This document shows, piece after piece, positions 35,182-46,001 of a DNA stretch of 64,000 nt. Positions within the stretch are counted from its first letter, which is position 1. Each line of letters begins with the position of its first letter. The DNA comes from Motilibacter peucedani (GTDB lineage Bacteria > Actinomycetota > Actinomycetes > Motilibacterales > Motilibacteraceae). The position numbers and the translations under genes were made by a program. Where the stretch lies: assembly GCF_003634695.1 (NCBI RefSeq), contig NZ_RBWV01000016.1:124001-188000 (forward strand), given 5' to 3'. The notes under the pieces are model-generated. The model had not been told where the DNA came from and searched no databases. It saw only the letters and a program-made list of their open reading frames with translations.

Positions 35182-36774
35182 TCAGATCCAGCTCTGGAAC
35201 CACATCCGCGACAGCCAGTCGTGGTCGGGGATCGACTGGCTCGTGAGGATCGGGTAGAGGTAGGCGAAGTTCGCCACCACGAGCAGGACGTAGGCGCCGG
35301 CGGCAGCGGCCGACCACGTACGCCTGGTGACCGACGCCCGCGCCCCCCCGAGCGCGAGACCGATCACCATCGTGACGGCGAGCGCGATGTAGGGGGAGAA
35401 GACCACCGCGTAGAACGAGAAGATCGTGCGGTGCTGGTAGTTGAACCAGGGCAGGTAGCCGGCGCCGATGGCCGTGAGGATCGCTGCCGCGCGGTAGTCG
35501 CGCCGGCCGACCATCCGGTAGAGCAGCACGCCGATCGCGGGGATCGACGCCCACCACAGCGCCGGGGTGCCTAGGGCGGTGACGACCTCGTCGCAGGTGC
35601 CGGCACCGCAGTGGTACTGCGCATCGGTGCCCCGCTGGAACCAGAAGGCGGTGGGCCGGCCGAGGATGAGCCAGCTCCACGGGTTCGACTTGTAGGCGTG
35701 GAACTTCGCGAGTCCGACGTTGAAGTCGTACATCTCGTGGTGGTAGTACCAGAGGCTCTTCAGGGCGTCGGTCGGCAGCAGCGGGTAGCGCCCGGCGTTC
35801 TCCGGCTTCGCGGCCCACCCGCGGTCCCAGGCGTGCGCCGGGTCCGAGAGGAACCACCCGGTCCACGAGGCGATGTAGACCACCAGCGGGAGCAGCGCCA
35901 GGTAGACCACGAAGACTGGTACGTCTCGGCGCAGCGTGTCGAGGTAGGGCCGCTCGGCTCCTGCGGTCCGCCGGGCGGACGTCGTCCACACCAGCGCCAG
36001 CAGGCCGTAGGCGACGACGAAGAAGGCACCGTTCCACTTCGTGCCGCACGCCATCCCGAGGAACAGCCCGGCGCCCAGCAGCCACGGCCGGAGGCCCAGC
36101 GACGCCGAGCTCGCGCTGTGGTCGCGGCGGTTGGTCACGGTGTCGGCCAGCCGGCGCCGCACCCAGTCGCGGTCGACGACCACGCAGGCGAAGGCGCACA
36201 GCGCCCAGAACGTCAGCACGGGATCGAGCAGCGCGGTCCGGCTCTCGACGAGGTGCAGCCCGTCGGTGGCGAGCAGCAGCCCAGCCACGCAGCCCAGCAG
36301 CGTCGAGCGGAAGAGCCGGCGCCCGGTGCGCGCGACGACCAGCACGCCGAGCGTCCCCAGCAGCGCGACCGAGAACCGCCAGCCGAAGCCGTCGGGGTGC
36401 GCGCTGTGCAGGTGGTAGCCGAAGAGCTTCTCGCCGACCGCGATGACCCACTTGCCCAGCGGCGGGTGCACCACGAAGTCGGGGCCGGGTGTGGCAGGCG
36501 GCGGCCCGTCGTAGGGCACGGCGTACTCGACGCCGTAGTGCAGCATCGACTGCGCTTCCTGCGGGTAGAACTTCTCGTCGAAGACGATCGCAGCCGGCTT
36601 GCCGAGCCGCCAGAAGTGGAAGCACCCGGCCAGCGCCGCCACCAGCACCGGGCCGAGCCAGCCGATCACGCGGTCCGAGGGCATGGGCGTGACGAGCCGC
36701 TCGCGCACCGCCGAGGCGTAGCCGCGCGGGCGGGTCGTCAGGGCGCGGGGCGCTTCGGTGACGGTCGTCGACAC
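35182..36774 (-). CDS. pmt: Dolichyl-phosphate-mannose-type protein mannosyltransferase
   Basis: 530 aa. GT-C fold with about 11 TM helices; VFDEKFYPQEAQSMLHYGVE holds the Asp-Glu catalytic motif in the first periplasmic loop, and DFVVHPPLGKWVIAVGEKLF and SRTALLDPVLTFWALCAFA are conserved PMT blocks. Actinobacterial Pmt transfers mannose from polyprenyl-phosphate mannose to secreted proteins, often in Ser/Thr/Pro/Ala-rich linkers such as those in several secreted proteins of this window. GTG 36774 is 6 nt after TACGAT (36781-36786, minus strand). Divergent from rsmI, as in mycobacteria. Confidence 0.95.
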   Translation of the reverse strand: MSTTVTEAPRALTTRPRGYASAVRERLVTPMPSDRVIGWLGPVLVAALAGCFHFWRLGKPAAIVFDEKFYPQEAQSMLHYGVEYAVPYDGPPPATPGPDFVVHPPLGKWVIAVGEKLFGYHLHSAHPDGFGWRFSVALLGTLGVLVVARTGRRLFRSTLLGCVAGLLLATDGLHLVESRTALLDPVLTFWALCAFACVVVDRDWVRRRLADTVTNRRDHSASSASLGLRPWLLGAGLFLGMACGTKWNGAFFVVAYGLLALVWTTSARRTAGAERPYLDTLRRDVPVFVVYLALLPLVVYIASWTGWFLSDPAHAWDRGWAAKPENAGRYPLLPTDALKSLWYYHHEMYDFNVGLAKFHAYKSNPWSWLILGRPTAFWFQRGTDAQYHCGAGTCDEVVTALGTPALWWASIPAIGVLLYRMVGRRDYRAAAILTAIGAGYLPWFNYQHRTIFSFYAVVFSPYIALAVTMVIGLALGGARASVTRRTWSAAAAGAYVLLVVANFAYLYPILTSQSIPDHDWLSRMWFQSWI

Positions 36775-36810
36775 GCGGTCATCGTAGGGCGCGGGCGTAG
36801 GGTCGAGGCT
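36775..36810. promoter_or_regulatory. 36-bp divergent leaderless promoter pair (pmt / rsmI)
   Basis: The two start codons are 36 bp apart. Minus strand: TACGAT (36781-36786), 6 nt from pmt GTG. Plus strand: TAGGGT (36798-36803), 7 nt from rsmI GTG. The -10 hexamers face away from each other with 11 bp between, so the two polymerases would compete for overlapping DNA. Confidence 0.6.
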
Positions 36811-37686
36811 GTGAGCGACTCGACCGCCGGCGCCGGGCTGCTCGTCCTCGCAGGCACTCCCATCGGCGACGTCGCCGACGCCCCGCCGCGCCTGGCCGCC
36901 GAGCTCGCCGCCGCCGACGTCGTGGCCGCCGAGGACACCCGGCGCCTGCGCCGGCTCTGCGACGGGCTGGGGGTCGACCCGCCGAGCCGGGTCGTGAGCT
37001 ACTTCGAGGGCAACGAGGTGGCCCGCACGAGGGAGCTGGCCGACGCCCTCACCGGCGGTGCGCGCGTGCTGCTGGTCACCGACGCCGGCATGCCCAGCGT
37101 CTCCGACCCGGGCTACCGCCTGGTCGCTGCCGCCGTCGAGCGCGGCGTGCGGGTCACCGCCGTGCCCGGCCCCTCGGCGGTCCTGACCGCGGTCGCGCTC
37201 TCGGGCCTGCCGGCCGACCGCTTCTGCTTCGAGGGCTTCCTGCCGCGCAAGGCCGGCGAGCGGGCCAGGCGGCTGGCCGAGCTGGCGGAGGAACCGCGTA
37301 CGACCGTGTTCTTCGAGGCACCCCACCGGCTGGCCGCCGCCCTCGCCGACCTGGCCACCGCCTTCGGCGACGACCGGCCGTCGGCCGTCTGCCGCGAGCT
37401 GACCAAGACCTACGAGGAGGTACGCCGCGGCCCTCTCGGCGAGCTCGCGCGGTGGGCGGCTGAAGGCGTACGCGGTGAGATCACGGTGGTCGTCGCGGGC
37501 TTCGTGGCGCCCGCCGGCGACGAGGTGGACGACGAGGCGCTCGCCTCGGCCGTCGCCGAGCGCGAGGACGACGGGCTCGACCGCAAGGCTGCGCTCGCCG
37601 CGGTGGCGACGGCGACGGGCGTGCCGAAGCGCCGGGTCTACGCCGCGGTCCTCGCGGCCAAGCTGGCCGACTCGCCCGAACACTAG
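36811..37686 (+). CDS. rsmI: 16S rRNA (cytidine1402-2'-O)-methyltransferase
   Basis: 291 aa. SAM-binding tetrapyrrole-methylase fold: LLVLAGTPIGDVADAPPRLA, VAAEDTRRLRRLCDGLG, LVTDAGMPSVSDPGYRLV, AVPGPSAVLTAVALSGLP and CRELTKTYEEVRRGPLGEL are RsmI hallmarks. It methylates the ribose of C1402 in the decoding centre. Start GTG 36811 set by the leaderless -10; 9 bp from metG. A C-terminal helical part (DGLDRKAALAAVATATGVPK) is the usual RsmI HTH-like tail. Confidence 0.95.
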   Translation: MSDSTAGAGLLVLAGTPIGDVADAPPRLAAELAAADVVAAEDTRRLRRLCDGLGVDPPSRVVSYFEGNEVARTRELADALTGGARVLLVTDAGMPSVSDPGYRLVAAAVERGVRVTAVPGPSAVLTAVALSGLPADRFCFEGFLPRKAGERARRLAELAEEPRTTVFFEAPHRLAAALADLATAFGDDRPSAVCRELTKTYEEVRRGPLGELARWAAEGVRGEITVVVAGFVAPAGDEVDDEALASAVAEREDDGLDRKAALAAVATATGVPKRRVYAAVLAAKLADSPEH

Positions 37687-37695
37687 GCTGGGGGC

Positions 37696-39483
37696 ATGTC
37701 CCGCCCTGTGCTCACCGCGGTCGCGTGGCCGTACGCCAACGGCCCGCGCCACATCGGCCACGTCTCCGGCTTCGGAGTCCCCTCCGACGTCTTCAGCCGC
37801 TACATGCGGATGGCCGGCCACGACGTGCTGATGGTGAGCGGCACCGACGAGCACGGCACGCCGATCCAGGTGCAGGCCGACAACGAGGGCGTCACCGCCC
37901 GCGAGCTGGCCGACCGCTACAACGCGGTCATCGTCGAGGACCTGCGCGGGCTCGGGCTGTCCTACGACCTGTTCACCCGCACCACCACCGGCAACCACTA
38001 CGCGGTGGTGCAGGGACTGTTCGAGACGCTGCACCGCAACGGCTACATCGTGGCGCAGACCACGATGGGCGCGATCTCGCCGAGCACCGGCCGCACCCTG
38101 CCCGACCGCTACATCGAGGGCACCTGCCCCATCTGCGGCTACGACGGCGCCCGCGGCGACCAGTGCGACAACTGCGGCAACCAGCTCGACCCCACGGACC
38201 TCATCGACCCGCGCTCCCGCATCAACGGCGAGACGCCGAACTTCGTCGAGACCGAGCACTTCTTCCTCGACCTGCCGGCCGTCGCCGACGCGCTGACCGA
38301 GTGGCTGAAGACGCGTGAGGACTGGCGGCCCAACGTCCTGAAGTTCTCGCAGAACCTCATCGACGACCTGCACCCGCGCGCCATCACCCGCGACCTCGAG
38401 TGGGGCGTGCCCATCCCGCTCGAGGGCTGGGCCGACCGCAACGACAAGCGGATCTACGTGTGGTTCGACGCGGTCATCGGCTACCTCTCGGCGAGCATCG
38501 AGTGGGCGCGCCGCTCGGGCGACCCCGACGCGTGGCAGAAGTGGTGGCGCAACCGCGAGGCCGACGCCTACTACTTCATGGGCAAGGACAACATCGTCTT
38601 CCACTCGGTCATCTGGCCGGCGATCCTGCTGGGCTACGACGGCAAGGGCTCGAAGGGCGGCGAGCCCGGGCCGCTCGGCGAGCTCGACCTGCCGACCGAG
38701 ATCGTGTCGAGCGAGTTCCTCACGATGGAGGGCAAGAAGTTCTCGTCCTCGCGCTCGGTCGTCATCTACGTGCGCGACTTCCTCGAGCGCTACGACGCCG
38801 ACGCCCTGCGCTACTTCATCTGCGTCGCCGGCCCGGAGAACCAGGACACCGACTTCACCTGGGCCGAGTTCCGCCGCCGCAACAACGACGAGCTCGTCGC
38901 CGGCTGGGGCAACCTGGTCAACCGCTCGATCTCCATGGCGGCGAAGTACAACGGCGCCGTGCCGACCCCCGGCGAGCTGACCGAGGCCGACCAGGCGCTG
39001 CTGCGCACCGTGGAGGCGGGCTTCGCGACCGTCGGCGAGCTGATCGAGAAGCACCGGCAGAAGAACGCCATCACCGAGGCGATGCGCGTGGTCGGCGAGG
39101 CCAACAAGTACCTCAGCGACCAGGCGCCTTGGAAGCTCAAGGACGATCCCGCCCGCCGCGACACCGTGCTCTTCACCGCGCTGCAGGCGATCTCCGACTG
39201 CAACACCCTGCTCGCGCCGTTCCTGCCCCACTCGGCGCAGCAGGTGCACGAGGCGCTCGGCGGCACCGGCACCTTCTCGCCGCTGCCGCGGATCGAGCAG
39301 GTCGACGACCTCGACGGCGGGCCGGCCTACCCGGTCCTCACCGGCGACTACTCGCAGGTGCCCACCTGGGAGCCGCGCCCGATCGCGGCAGGCACGCCGC
39401 TCCAGCCGCCGACGCCGATCTTCACCAAGCTCGACGAGTCGGTCGTCGCCGAAGAGCTGGCGCGGCTGGAGAAGCCTGAGTGA
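37696..39483 (+). CDS. metG: Methionyl-tRNA synthetase
   Basis: 595 aa. Class I synthetase: [20 protein letters not shown] (HIGH-like), zinc knuckle CPIC/CDNC (about 145-161), KFSSSRS as the KMSKS loop, and the anticodon domain; no C-terminal tRNA-binding EMAP domain. ATG 37696 is 6 nt after TAGGCT (37684-37689), so leaderless despite following rsmI by 9 bp. It starts the chain metG-tatD-ksgA with 4-nt overlaps. Confidence 0.97.
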   Translation: MSRPVLTAVAWPYANGPRHIGHVSGFGVPSDVFSRYMRMAGHDVLMVSGTDEHGTPIQVQADNEGVTARELADRYNAVIVEDLRGLGLSYDLFTRTTTGNHYAVVQGLFETLHRNGYIVAQTTMGAISPSTGRTLPDRYIEGTCPICGYDGARGDQCDNCGNQLDPTDLIDPRSRINGETPNFVETEHFFLDLPAVADALTEWLKTREDWRPNVLKFSQNLIDDLHPRAITRDLEWGVPIPLEGWADRNDKRIYVWFDAVIGYLSASIEWARRSGDPDAWQKWWRNREADAYYFMGKDNIVFHSVIWPAILLGYDGKGSKGGEPGPLGELDLPTEIVSSEFLTMEGKKFSSSRSVVIYVRDFLERYDADALRYFICVAGPENQDTDFTWAEFRRRNNDELVAGWGNLVNRSISMAAKYNGAVPTPGELTEADQALLRTVEAGFATVGELIEKHRQKNAITEAMRVVGEANKYLSDQAPWKLKDDPARRDTVLFTALQAISDCNTLLAPFLPHSAQQVHEALGGTGTFSPLPRIEQVDDLDGGPAYPVLTGDYSQVPTWEPRPIAAGTPLQPPTPIFTKLDESVVAEELARLEKPE

Positions 39484-40352
39484 CCGAGCAGCCGACCCGT
39501 GCTCGCCAGGCCGGGGAGCGCACCCGCGACCTGACCCCGCCGCCTGCGCCGGAGCCGCTGCCGCTGCCGGTCGCCGACGCGCACTGCCACCTCGACATCG
39601 CCGACGGTGACACGTGGACCCCGGCCGAGCAGGCGATCTCGGCGGCGGCCGCGGTGGGCGTCCCGCGCATCGTGCAGGTCGGCTGCGACCGCCCGGGCGT
39701 CGCCTGGGCGGTGCAGGCGGCCGAGCGGTTCGAGGCCGTGGTGGCGGCCGTCGCCATGCACCCCAACGAGGCGCCCCTGCTCGCCGAGAGCGGGCTGCTC
39801 GACGACGCCCTCGCGGAGGTCGACGCGGCTGGGTCGCACCCCCGCGTACGCGCCATCGGCGAGACAGGTCTCGACTTCTTCCGCACCGGCCCCGAGGGCC
39901 GGGCGGCGCAGGAGCAGAGCTTCCGCGACCACATCACGGTCGCCGACCGGCACGGCAAGCCGGTGATGATCCACGACCGCGACGCCCACGCCGACGTGCT
40001 GCGCGTGCTCGCCGACCGGGCGCCCGACCGCGTGGTCTTCCACTGCTTCTCGGGCGACGCCGCGATGGCGGAGCACTGCGTGCAGCGCGGCTGGTTCCTG
40101 TCGTTCGCCGGCACGGTGACGTTCAAGAACGCCGAGGGCCTGCGCGACGCCCTGCGGGTGGCGCCGCTCGAGAACCTGCTGGTCGAGACCGACGCGCCGT
40201 TCCTGACCCCGACTCCCTTCCGCGGGCGGCCCAACGCGTCCTATCTCGTGCCGCTCACCGTCCGGCTGATGGCCGAGGTCAAGGGCGTGGCGGTCGAGAC
40301 GATGTGCGAGGCGCTCGCCGCCAACACCGAGCGCGCGTTCGGCGCCTGGTGA
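39480..40352 (+). CDS. tatD: TatD-family metal-dependent DNase
   Basis: 290 aa from GTG 39480 (GTGA overlap with metG). [10 protein letters not shown] (metal), [32 protein letters not shown] and [12 protein letters not shown] are the TatD motifs. An N-terminal extension of about 30 residues precedes the first motif. 3'-5' DNase and possible tRNA/protein quality-control roles are known for the family. In mycobacteria rpfB follows; here ksgA follows directly. Confidence 0.95.
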   Translation: MTEQPTRARQAGERTRDLTPPPAPEPLPLPVADAHCHLDIADGDTWTPAEQAISAAAAVGVPRIVQVGCDRPGVAWAVQAAERFEAVVAAVAMHPNEAPLLAESGLLDDALAEVDAAGSHPRVRAIGETGLDFFRTGPEGRAAQEQSFRDHITVADRHGKPVMIHDRDAHADVLRVLADRAPDRVVFHCFSGDAAMAEHCVQRGWFLSFAGTVTFKNAEGLRDALRVAPLENLLVETDAPFLTPTPFRGRPNASYLVPLTVRLMAEVKGVAVETMCEALAANTERAFGAW

Positions 40353-41197
40353 GCGACGCGCAGCTGCTCGGGCCCGCGGAGGTGCGCGCGCTGGCCGCCG
40401 AGCTCGGCGTCCGGCCGACCAAGCAGCTCGGGCAGAACTTCGTCATCGACCACGGCACCGTGCGCCGGATCGTGCGCACCGCTGGCCTGCGCGACGACGA
40501 CGTCGTGCTCGAGGTGGGCCCCGGTCTCGGGTCGCTGACCCTCGCCCTGCTCCCGCACGCCGCCCGGGTGACCGCCGTCGAGATCGACCCGGTGCTGGCT
40601 GCGCGGCTCCCGCGCACGGTCGCCGAACGCGCCCCCGGGCTGGTCGACCGCTTCGAGGTCGTCAACGCAGACGCGCTGCAGGTGGAGACGCTGCCCGGCC
40701 CGCCGCCCACCGCCCTGGTCGCCAACCTGCCCTACAACGTCGCGGTTCCCGTGCTGCTCCACCTGCTCGAGCGCTTCGCGACGATCCGCACGACGCTGGT
40801 CATGGTGCAGAGCGAGGTGGCCGACCGGCTGGCGGCCGAGCCGGGCAGCCGGGTCTACGGCGTGCCGAGCGTCAAGGCGCAGTGGTACGCGTCGGTGGCC
40901 CGCGCCGGCTCCGTCGGCCGGGCGGTCTTCTGGCCCGCGCCGAACGTCGACAGCGGCCTGGTCGCTCTCGAGCGTCGCGACCCACCGGCCACCACCGCCA
41001 CCCGAGAGCAGGTGTTCGCGCTGGTCGACGCCGCGTTCGCGCAGCGGCGCAAGGGGCTGCGGGCGGCGCTGGCCGGGTGGGCCGGTTCGCCCGCGGCGGC
41101 CGAGGAGCGGCTGCGGGCCGCCGGCATCCCGCCGCTCACCCGCGGCGAGGCGCTCACCGTCGCCGACTTCGCCCGGCTGGCGGCCACGGCCCCCTGA
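40349..41197 (+). CDS. ksgA: 16S rRNA (adenine1518/1519-N6)-dimethyltransferase
   Basis: 282 aa from GTG 40349 (GTGA overlap with tatD). [33 protein letters not shown] (SAM motif I), [17 protein letters not shown] (NLPY catalytic motif IV) and [13 protein letters not shown] identify KsgA/RsmA. It dimethylates two adenosines near the 16S 3' end late in 30S assembly. ispE begins 53 bp later with its own promoter candidate (TACGAT 41206-41211). Confidence 0.96.
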   Translation: MSDAQLLGPAEVRALAAELGVRPTKQLGQNFVIDHGTVRRIVRTAGLRDDDVVLEVGPGLGSLTLALLPHAARVTAVEIDPVLAARLPRTVAERAPGLVDRFEVVNADALQVETLPGPPPTALVANLPYNVAVPVLLHLLERFATIRTTLVMVQSEVADRLAAEPGSRVYGVPSVKAQWYASVARAGSVGRAVFWPAPNVDSGLVALERRDPPATTATREQVFALVDAAFAQRRKGLRAALAGWAGSPAAAEERLRAAGIPPLTRGEALTVADFARLAATAP

Positions 41198-41250
41198 ACG
41201 ACACCTACGATCGGACGTCAGCAAGGCACGCCACGAAGGGATCCGTACGC

Positions 41251-42165
41251 ATGGGGCACGTCGCTGTGCGCGTGCCGGCGAAGGTCAACCTCCAGCTCGC
41301 GGTCGGGCCCCTGCGTGCCGACGGCTACCACGACCTCGCGACCGTGTTCCACGCCGTCTCGCTCTTCGACGAGGTGCACGCCGAGGACTGCCCGGCGCTC
41401 GAGGTCGTGACCACCGGACCGCAGGCCGACGCGGTGCCCGGCGGTGCCGACAACCTCGCCGGGCGGGCGGCCACCCTGCTCGCGGCGCGTGCCGGGCGGG
41501 CGCCGGAGGTGCGGCTGACCATCCGCAAGGACATCCCCGTCGCCGGCGGCATGGCCGGCGGCAGTGCCGACGCCGCGGCCGCGCTGGTCGCGTGCGACGC
41601 GCTGTGGGGCCTCGACCTCGGCCGCGAGGCGCTCGCGGGGCTGGCCGCGGAGCTCGGCAGCGACGTACCGTTCGCGCTGCTCGGCGGCACCGCTGTCGGC
41701 CTCGGCCGCGGCGAGCGGCTCACCCCGGCACTGGCCCGAGGCGGCTTCACCTGGGTCTTCGCCCTGGCGCACCAGGGGCTGGCGACGCCGCAGGTCTTCG
41801 CCGAGTGCGACCGCCAGCGCGCCGGCACCGCCGTCCCGGAGGCTGCGGTCTCCGAGCCGCTGATGGCCGCCCTGCGCGCCGGCGACCCGGTGGCGCTGGG
41901 CCGGGCGCTGGGCAACGACCTGCAGCCCGCAGCCCTCGCGCTGCGCCCGGAGCTCGGAGCCCTGCTCGAGCTCGGCCGCGCGCACGGGGCGCTCGGCGCG
42001 GTCCTCAGCGGCAGCGGCCCCACCTGCGCCTTCCTCGTCGAGAGCCGCGACGCCGGCCTCGCGCTGGGCGACGTCCTGCTCGCGAGCGGCGACGTGCGCG
42101 ACGTCCGGCACGCCCACGGCCCCGTGCACGGGGCCCGCACCATCACCCCGCGCGTGGAGGACTGA
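41251..42165 (+). CDS. ispE: 4-diphosphocytidyl-2-C-methyl-D-erythritol kinase
   Basis: 304 aa. GHMP kinase: VRVPAKVNLQLAVGPLRADG, ATP loop PVAGGMAGGSADAAAAL, DVPFALLGGTAVGLGRGE and LSGSGPTCAFLV. It is the MEP-pathway kinase for isoprenoid precursors, hence for polyprenyl phosphates used by pmt and the sugar transferase in this window. ATG 41251; AAGGG lies about 8 nt upstream. Five bp from the ABC-F gene. Confidence 0.96.
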   Translation: MGHVAVRVPAKVNLQLAVGPLRADGYHDLATVFHAVSLFDEVHAEDCPALEVVTTGPQADAVPGGADNLAGRAATLLAARAGRAPEVRLTIRKDIPVAGGMAGGSADAAAALVACDALWGLDLGREALAGLAAELGSDVPFALLGGTAVGLGRGERLTPALARGGFTWVFALAHQGLATPQVFAECDRQRAGTAVPEAAVSEPLMAALRAGDPVALGRALGNDLQPAALALRPELGALLELGRAHGALGAVLSGSGPTCAFLVESRDAGLALGDVLLASGDVRDVRHAHGPVHGARTITPRVED

Positions 42166-42170
42166 TCCCG

Positions 42171-43958
<1,788 letters not shown>

Positions 43959-44004
43959 GCGGGGCGTCCGCTACGGTGCCTGCACCCGACCCCGAGGAGC
44001 ACCC

Positions 44005-44400
44005 GTGCGCCGTCTCGTCGCCGCCCTGACCTGTGCCGTCACCGCCGTCGCCAGCGCCGTCGTGCTCGCGGCGCCGGCCTCCGCAGCCGGTCACCAGACC
44101 TACACCGCCTACAGCGACGGCAGCCCGGACGGCACCAACCGCTCGTTGGCCGTCTTCTACTCCTACGGCGACCTGCTGGTGGGCTGCGACATGTCGAAGG
44201 ACGGGCACCACTCGGTCGTCGTCTACTACGCGCGCGGGATGTCGGGATCGCGCGCGGTGCACAACCACAACGGCGCCGGCGGCCAGTGCACGCGCACCAG
44301 GCTCGACCTGCCCGAGGGCACCGACCTCGTCTTCCAGTCCTGCATCGGCGAGGGCTCGCGCATCTACGCCTGCGGCGACACCGTCGCGGCGACCGCCTAG
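44005..44400 (+). CDS. Small secreted protein of unknown function
   Basis: 131 aa. A clear signal peptide (RRLVAALTCAVTAVASAVVL, cleavage after APASA-AG). The mature part has four cysteines (two probable disulfides), many Tyr/His/Asp and motifs YTAYSDGSPDGT and FQSCIGEGSRIYACG. GTG 44005 with GAGGAG upstream and TACGGT (43971-43976) as -10. It is not recognisable as an enzyme. It precedes an ECF sigma operon but is separated by 55 bp. Confidence 0.8.
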   Translation: MRRLVAALTCAVTAVASAVVLAAPASAAGHQTYTAYSDGSPDGTNRSLAVFYSYGDLLVGCDMSKDGHHSVVVYYARGMSGSRAVHNHNGAGGQCTRTRLDLPEGTDLVFQSCIGEGSRIYACGDTVAATA

Positions 44401-44455
44401 CGGCCCGGGGCGGGTGCCTCCGTAACGCCAGGGGGTGCTCGTGGCATGTAGAGGT

Positions 44456-45013
44456 GTGACACCGACAGACAGCTCGCTGCTCCGCTCGGCCGGCCACGAC
44501 CCGGCGGCCTTCCGCGCGCTCTACGAGCGCTACGCCGAAGCCCTGCACGGCTTCTTCGTGCGCCGCACGGGGGAGCCGGACGCGGCGCTCGACCTCACCG
44601 CCGAGACGTTCGCGCAGGCGTGGACCCACCGGCACCGGTTCGACGACGTCCACGACGGCTCCTGCGGTCCGTGGCTGTTCGGCATCGCACGCAACCTGCT
44701 GCTGCGCGCGGTGCGCGACCGGCGGCTCGCGATGGAGGCGAGCGAGCGCATGCGGCTCTCGCTCGCCCGCTCCGGCGCGACGCCCGGGCCGGAGTGGGTC
44801 GACGGGCTCGAGGTCGACCTGCTCGAGGCCCTCGCGGGTCTGCCCGAGGGCCAGCGCCGCGCTGTCGAGCTCCGCGTCCTCGACGACCAGCCCTACGAGC
44901 GGGTCGCTGCCGAGCTCGGCGTCTCCCCAGGCGCTGCGAGGGTCCGCGTGTCGCGCGGGATCTCGCAGCTGCGTACGTCCCTCGACCCCCACCTCGGGAA
45001 GGACCCCTCATGA
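44456..45013 (+). CDS. ECF RNA polymerase sigma factor
   Basis: 185 aa. Region 2 DPAAFRALYERYAEALHGFF ... LTAETFAQAWTHRHRF; region 4 ALAGLPEGQRRAVELRVLD ... AAELGVSPGAARVRVSRG. Start GTG 44456 (VTPTDSSLLRS), chosen over an earlier ATG-like frame because homologues begin close to region 2. The stop overlaps the next ATG (ATGA). Upstream GTAACG (about 44422) resembles an ECF -35 but no convincing -10 was found. Confidence 0.92.
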   Translation: MTPTDSSLLRSAGHDPAAFRALYERYAEALHGFFVRRTGEPDAALDLTAETFAQAWTHRHRFDDVHDGSCGPWLFGIARNLLLRAVRDRRLAMEASERMRLSLARSGATPGPEWVDGLEVDLLEALAGLPEGQRRAVELRVLDDQPYERVAAELGVSPGAARVRVSRGISQLRTSLDPHLGKDPS

Positions 45014-45510
45014 CCGCGCTGCCCCCTGCCCTCGCCGCCCTCGGCGACGACCTCGAGCGCGCCGTCGCGGCGCAGGTCGCCGGAACGGTGCGCACCCGGC
45101 GTACGCGTCGCCTGCGCTCGCGCCACGCGGTCGCCGCGCTCGTCGCCGGCGGTGTCGTGTCGCTGGCCGGCACCGCCGCCGCGGTCGTCGCGCTCGGCCC
45201 GGACGAGGTCGCCACCGGCATGCCGGCCGGCTCCATGGCCTTCGCCGGGGTCACGCCGGCGTGCACCGACGAGGGCCGCAGCACCTTCCGCTGCACTGTC
45301 GCCGGCGGTGTGCGCAGCACCGAGGTGAGCGACTGGACGGGCACGATCGAACCCTTCACCGACGCCCGCTCGACGATCGCCGGAGGCTGCGTGTCGCAGG
45401 ACGCGAAGGGCGTGCTGTGGCTCTGCTACGGCGGTCAGAAGGCGGTCGACATGCAGCTCATCGGCCCTGACTACCTGGGCCAGCACAGCTCCGGCCCCAG
45501 CGTCGGCTAG
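45010..45510 (+). CDS. Single-pass membrane protein, candidate anti-sigma partner
   Basis: 166 aa. Cytoplasmic N-terminus of about 40 residues (LGDDLERAVAAQVAGTVRTR), one TM (HAVAALVAGGVVSLAGTAAA), and an outer part with four cysteines (ACTDEGRSTFRC, GGCVSQDAKGVLWLC). ATGA overlap with the sigma gene argues for functional pairing. No zinc anti-sigma motif. Its TAG and that of the convergent MarR gene share the palindrome CTAG (45507-45510). Confidence 0.72.
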   Translation: MTALPPALAALGDDLERAVAAQVAGTVRTRRTRRLRSRHAVAALVAGGVVSLAGTAAAVVALGPDEVATGMPAGSMAFAGVTPACTDEGRSTFRCTVAGGVRSTEVSDWTGTIEPFTDARSTIAGGCVSQDAKGVLWLCYGGQKAVDMQLIGPDYLGQHSSGPSVG

Positions 45511-46001
45511 TCGTCGAGCGGCAGCAGCAGGGTGCGCAGCGCCGCCACCAGCGCGCTGCGCGCCGGCTCGTCGAGGGGCGCGAGCAGCGCCCGCTCGCGG
45601 GCGACCAGGTCGCTCATCGCGCGGTCGACGGCCGCGGTCCCGCCCTCGGTGAGCAGCACGCGCACCGACCGCCCGTCGGCGGCGTCGGGTACGCGCTCGA
45701 CCAGTCCCCGCTCGACCAGCCGGCTGATGCGGTGGGTCATGGTGCCGGAGCTGACGAGGTTCTGCGTGACGAGCTGGCCCGGGGTGAGCGGCTCGCCGGC
45801 CCGGCGCAGGGCGGCCAGCACGTCGAACTCCCAGGCCTCGAGGCCGGACTCGTCGAGGGCGGCGCGCCGCTCGCGGTCGAGGTGGCGCGAGAGGCGCGAC
45901 ACCCGGCTCAGCACCGCCAGCGGCGAGACGTCGAGCTCGGGGCGCTGGGCCAGCCACGCCTCGAGCAGCCGGTCGACCTCGTCGCGCCCGGCGGCGCTCA
46001 G
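45507..46001 (-). CDS. MarR-family transcriptional regulator, possible CTG start
   Basis: About 164 aa: DEVDRLLEAWLAQRPELDVS, SRHLDRERRAALDESGLEAW, then the winged helix TPGQLVTQNLVSSGTMTHRI and wing VERVPDAADGRSVRVLLTEGG. The expected N-terminus (a few residues before DEVDRLL) contains no ATG/GTG/TTG in frame; the only codon fitting both homology and the local 4-nt-overlap habit is CTG 45999-46001, overlapping the TetR stop as CTGA. Otherwise the start is GTG 46109/46112, which would overlap tetR by more than 100 nt. Ligand unknown. Confidence 0.8.
   Translation of the reverse strand: MSAAGRDEVDRLLEAWLAQRPELDVSPLAVLSRVSRLSRHLDRERRAALDESGLEAWEFDVLAALRRAGEPLTPGQLVTQNLVSSGTMTHRISRLVERGLVERVPDAADGRSVRVLLTEGGTAAVDRAMSDLVARERALLAPLDEPARSALVAALRTLLLPLDD

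Noticed and set aside
35182-39249. A minus-strand frame running from pmt back through rsmI and metG
   Set aside because: Only its C-terminal 530 codons (pmt) are real; the rest is antisense to two clear genes.
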